Below, piece after piece: positions 32,994 to 35,824 of a DNA stretch of 35,824 nt. Position 1 is the stretch's first letter, and each line of letters starts with the position of its first letter. Origin of the DNA: an uncultured Gemmatimonadota bacterium (GTDB lineage: Bacteria; Gemmatimonadota; Gemmatimonadetes; Gemmatimonadales; Gemmatimonadaceae); NCBI GenBank assembly GCA_946478895.1, contig CAMLDY010000018.1:1-35824 (forward strand). The letters run 5' to 3'. The notes below the pieces were generated by a model. The model had not been told where the DNA came from and searched no databases. It worked only from the letters and a program-made list of their open reading frames with translations. Position numbers and translations under genes: made by a program.

Positions 32994-33008
32994 ACAGGAC
33001 GTTTCCGG

Positions 33009-35366
33009 ATGCTTTCACTCCTTGCCGCCGTTGTCTTCGCCCAAACCGTCTCCGTGCACGTTGGCAAGGACCCACAGGACAGTGTCGCGAAAGCGAAACG
33101 AGACTCGATCGCGATTCGTCGCGAGCAGCGGCGGGATTCTCTGCGCGCGCGCGAGCTGGTGCACGATTCGCTGCGCAAGGAAGCGCGGCTTGCCAGAAAG
33201 CTGCCCGTTACGCCGTCGGTGCTCGCGACCGCGTTCAAGGATCCGGGGGCGCGCGACCTGCTGCTCCGCGCCCGCCAGGCGCGGTTGAATCAGGACACCG
33301 CCCTCACTGGATACATCGCCAATGGCTACGAGCGGATGTCACTCGGGATGGGATTCAAGCGGATTGGCAGAGACCGGCTGATGATGCGGACCGAGCGAGC
33401 GTCGCGCGTAACCTGGCAGCGCGGCAAGGGGGCGATCGTCGACGTCAAGGGAGCGCGTAGCGCGTTTCCGATGCTCGACGGAATTTTGGACAAGGAGGAC
33501 TCCGACCCGGATATGGGGATGGACGAAGTGGACATTCCGTACGTGCCGGGCCGCGAGACTCTCTGGATCGGGTCAGGCATGGCGAAGGCCGACGTGAGCG
33601 AGAGCGAGATCATCCACCCGCTCGCGAACGGCGCCGAGGCGTATTACACGTATGAGTCCGGCGATTCGGTCGGCTTCCAGCTGCCGGGCGGCCAGCGCAT
33701 CGAGCTGAAGGAGCTGCGGATCCGCCCTCGGCAACCGAAGTGGAACGTCGCCGTTGGATCACTCTGGTTCGATGCATCGACCGCGCAGCTGGTGCGCGCG
33801 GTTTACCGGATGGCACATGAAATGGACATCATGGCGGTCGCCAAGCAGGACGCTGACGACACTGAGGACCCCGAAGACGAGATCCCGGGCTGGGTGAAAC
33901 CCATGATCCTGCCGATGCGCGCCAACGTCAGCGCGATCACCGTCGAGTACGGACTGCACGAAGGACGCTTCTGGCTGCCTCGTTCGCAGACCATCGAAGC
34001 CGAGGCGCAGGTGAGCTTCATGCACGTGCCGTTCAGGCTCGAGCAGCGCTACACCTACGAGAGTGTCAACGGCTCAGAGCCGATGACCGAGCTCACGGTT
34101 GCCGCCCTTGATACGGCGACTGATTCGGTATCACGCGCGGCGCGGCGGGCGCGGCGCCAGAATGAGTGCAAAGAAGGAACGGAGCGGGTGCGCACCCGCG
34201 AAAGCCACGACGACAATATGCTCGTGCTGACGCGCGTCCCGTGTGACACCGCAGCGCTCGCGCGATCGAGCGAGCTGCCGAAGTCCATATACGACGAAGG
34301 TGAGGAGACGTTCGGAGCGAGCGAGCGGGAGGCGCTCATCTCCCAGGCGCTGACGCTCGGTGCGCAGCCCGGCTTCAATCCGCAGCTGCCGAAGGTGAAT
34401 TGGGGTCTGGCGTATACTCGCTTCAATCGCGTGGAAGGCGTATCCACTGCGGTGGGCGTCGAAGAGGTTCTTGGCAACGGCTACACAGGCCACGCGCAAT
34501 TCCGCCTCGGCGTCGCTGACCTGTCACCGAATGGTGAGCTGTGGCTGGATCGAACCGATGGGCGCCGCACGGTGGGACTCGGGTTGTATCGGCGGCTGGT
34601 CGCAGCGAATGACTGGGGAGATCCGCTCGGCTTCAGCAGCTCGTTGTCCGCGCTCCTGTTTGGTCGCGACGAGGGCTTCTACTATCGAACCTGGGGTGCC
34701 GAGCTGAAGGGAACCAAGAGCTACGGCATGATCGATGAGTGGCGGCTGTTTGGAGAGCAGCAGTTCGACGCGACGGTGCACACCGAGTTCGCGCTTGCCC
34801 ATCCCGGTGGAGTGAAGGGCGATCTCACGAACATCGATGCCGTCAACGGCAATGTCGTCGGCCTGGCGGTCGCGCACCATTCGTCGATTGGCCTCGATCC
34901 ACACGGCTTCCGGGCGCTCACCGACCTCAAGCTCGAGGGCGCGACGGGGACGTTCGATTACTCGCGCGGCTTGCTTCAGACGACTCTCTCGCACGGACTC
35001 GGCGGCCTCGACGCCGCGCTCACGCTGGGGGGCGGCACGTCGGGAGGACATCTGCCGCTGCAGAAACAGTTCTTCCTCGGCGGCGTGCAGACCGTGCGCG
35101 GCCAGCGCGCCGGTGCGGCGATCGGTGACTCGTTCTGGATGTCGAGCCTCGAGATCGGGACGCGCTCGGTCGGATTCCGAAAGATCGTATTCGGCGATCT
35201 CGGCTGGGCGGGCTCGCGTGACGACTTCTCGCATCCCGGACGCCCGCTCAGCGGAGCAGGCGTGGGCGCGTCGTTCATGGACGGACTCATTCGGCTCGAC
35301 CTCGCGAAAGGCATTTATCCCGAGAAATCCTTCCGCGCCAACCTTTACGTCGAGGCGAGGTTCTAG
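33009..35366 (+). CDS. Large exported protein with C-terminal Omp85-like barrel
   Basis: 785 residues; AGGA lies about 9 nt before the ATG. A short signal (MLSLLAAVVFAQ) precedes a highly charged, Arg-rich helical segment (about 20-65). A soluble region of beta strands follows (about 90-360: TALTGYIANGYERMSLGMGF, VDIPYVPGRETLWIGSG, VGSLWFDASTAQLVRAVYRM). The C-terminal 330 residues form a barrel. Its FFLGGVQTVRGQRAGA motif resembles the conserved VRG(F/Y) loop of Omp85/BamA-type proteins, and GLIRLDLAKGI then NLYVEARF is a classic terminal strand ending in Phe. It may secrete or insert a partner, such as the small barrel protein encoded before it. No POTRA domain is obvious. Confidence 0.75.
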   Translation: MLSLLAAVVFAQTVSVHVGKDPQDSVAKAKRDSIAIRREQRRDSLRARELVHDSLRKEARLARKLPVTPSVLATAFKDPGARDLLLRARQARLNQDTALTGYIANGYERMSLGMGFKRIGRDRLMMRTERASRVTWQRGKGAIVDVKGARSAFPMLDGILDKEDSDPDMGMDEVDIPYVPGRETLWIGSGMAKADVSESEIIHPLANGAEAYYTYESGDSVGFQLPGGQRIELKELRIRPRQPKWNVAVGSLWFDASTAQLVRAVYRMAHEMDIMAVAKQDADDTEDPEDEIPGWVKPMILPMRANVSAITVEYGLHEGRFWLPRSQTIEAEAQVSFMHVPFRLEQRYTYESVNGSEPMTELTVAALDTATDSVSRAARRARRQNECKEGTERVRTRESHDDNMLVLTRVPCDTAALARSSELPKSIYDEGEETFGASEREALISQALTLGAQPGFNPQLPKVNWGLAYTRFNRVEGVSTAVGVEEVLGNGYTGHAQFRLGVADLSPNGELWLDRTDGRRTVGLGLYRRLVAANDWGDPLGFSSSLSALLFGRDEGFYYRTWGAELKGTKSYGMIDEWRLFGEQQFDATVHTEFALAHPGGVKGDLTNIDAVNGNVVGLAVAHHSSIGLDPHGFRALTDLKLEGATGTFDYSRGLLQTTLSHGLGGLDAALTLGGGTSGGHLPLQKQFFLGGVQTVRGQRAGAAIGDSFWMSSLEIGTRSVGFRKIVFGDLGWAGSRDDFSHPGRPLSGAGVGASFMDGLIRLDLAKGIYPEKSFRANLYVEARF

Positions 35367-35405
35367 GGGCGAGCCGCCAGTTGTGGGCGGCATCGCGGAT
35401 TGGTC

Positions 35406-35520
35406 GAGGCGGGGTGTGTTCTCTGAAAAACTGCTCGCCCGCTCCACTCGAACACCTTGTGAGTGGCGTTATGGCAGGGGCGGGACTGCGCGATGTTTTT
35501 CAGAGAACACACCCCACCTC
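35406..35520. repeat. Palindromic element A (26-nt arms)
   Basis: Left arm 35406-35431 and right arm 35495-35520 are inverted and match at 25 of 26 positions; 21 are contiguous (GGGGTGTGTTCTCTGAAAAAC). The 63-nt loop holds a second stem CCACTC/GAGTGG (35444-35449, 35461-35466). It lies 40 nt after the Omp85-like gene. It may terminate that gene, but the length suggests a dispersed palindromic repeat. Confidence 0.7.
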
Positions 35521-35620
35521 TCCTTACTTGCAGGGCGGTCTAGGCTTCTTGCCTTCCGCCCGTCCCAAGGGTGTTTCTTTCTCCAGACGCAGCGCGCAAT
35601 CTAAGCGCACGCCACATCGC

Positions 35621-35636
35621 CGCCTCGAGAGAGGCG
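35621..35636 (+). repeat. Short perfect hairpin
   Basis: CGCCTC-GAGA-GAGGCG, a 6-bp stem with a GAGA tetraloop between palindromic elements A and B. There is no U-tract. It could be an RNA fold, or chance. Confidence 0.35.
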
Positions 35637-35665
35637 TGATGAATTTGATGTCGGGCTGGGAAGGA

Positions 35666-35785
35666 GGGCGGGGTCCTCTAAAGCGACGTTCAGCGAGCGA
35701 CCAGGAGACCCGCGACCGAGCAGAGCGAGGGAGCGCAGTTAGGGGCTCCGCCCGAGCGAGCGTCGTCGTGTAGAGGACCCCGCCC
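35666..35785. repeat. Palindromic element B (15-nt perfect arms, extended to about 23)
   Basis: GGGCGGGGTCCTCTA (35666-35680) and TAGAGGACCCCGCCC (35771-35785) are perfect inverted copies. CGACG/CGTCG extends the stem inward. The loop is purine-rich with repeated GAGCGAG-like words. The sequence is unrelated to element A. The 458-nt tail of the window (35367-35824) has no credible gene apart from these elements. Confidence 0.65.
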
Positions 35786-35824
35786 GACTGACCTGCGCCG
35801 CGATGCAACTAAAAGCTCACAACT

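Noticed and set aside
35524..35808. 94-codon minus-strand frame in the window tail
   Set aside because: Most of it is translated from palindromic element B and flanking repeats. Such frames recur wherever the repeat occurs and are not genes.
1..35824. CRISPR arrays, tRNA or rRNA genes, transposase genes
   Set aside because: No regularly spaced repeat array, cloverleaf-like segment, rRNA-like stretch or transposase frame was recognised by reading; a tRNAscan or Infernal run could still find a short RNA I missed.

Overview
The window is G+C-rich, densely coded DNA from a diderm (Gram-negative-type) bacterium. It encodes a TonB-dependent receptor, a TolC/RND efflux set, an Omp85-like barrel and lipoproteins. 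A large secreted sortilin/BNR-repeat protein, a receptor with a carboxypeptidase-regulatory-like N-domain, a DUF4097 protein beside an ECF sigma/anti-sigma pair and many small lineage-type secreted proteins all fit Gemmatimonadota (Acidobacteriota is the main alternative). This placement is inference from gene content; no rRNA or marker gene is present.

Layout. 1-3917 (+): the 3' part of a glycoside-hydrolase-like (DUF1906-type) gene, then a 1084-residue secreted BNR/VPS10-type propeller protein. 3981-6047 (-): a small hydrophilic protein and a SulP anion transporter with STAS domain. 6178-10480 (+): an ABC exporter, a short ORF of about 59 codons, then ECF sigma factor, zinc-finger anti-sigma factor and DUF4097 protein as an overlapping operon. 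10489-10704: a long imperfect inverted repeat. 10799-13732: a secreted hypothetical, an LprI-like lipoprotein (-), a DUF2007 protein and an M19 dipeptidase. 13742-20636 (-): a metal island containing arsN2, arsM, arsR, DUF1775/YcnI, a CopC-CopD fusion, a TonB-dependent receptor, a His/Cys-rich membrane protein and a hypothetical. 20721-27387 (+): tetR-tolC-adaptor-RND pump. 27529-32134 (-): a compact six-gene block (ABC-2 ATPase, permease, ArfB, EamA, winged-helix, UBP zinc finger). 32286-35366 (+): two outer-membrane barrel proteins. 35367-35824: non-coding, with two large palindromic elements.

The most coherent functional unit is the metal island. A His/Cys-rich protein, an outer-membrane receptor, a CopC-CopD fusion and YcnI are chained by 4-nt overlaps, and together look like a copper-trafficking route. 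It runs directly into arsR-arsM-arsN2. The arsR promoter has an ArsR-type operator (ATCAA-N6-TTG) in its spacer, and a second such site lies just before arsM. Several genes (ABC exporter, arsR, tetR, probably the His/Cys-rich gene) have a -10 hexamer only 6-7 nt before the start codon, so leaderless transcription is probably common here. The best candidates for undescribed elements are the three long inverted repeats in the two intergenic regions.
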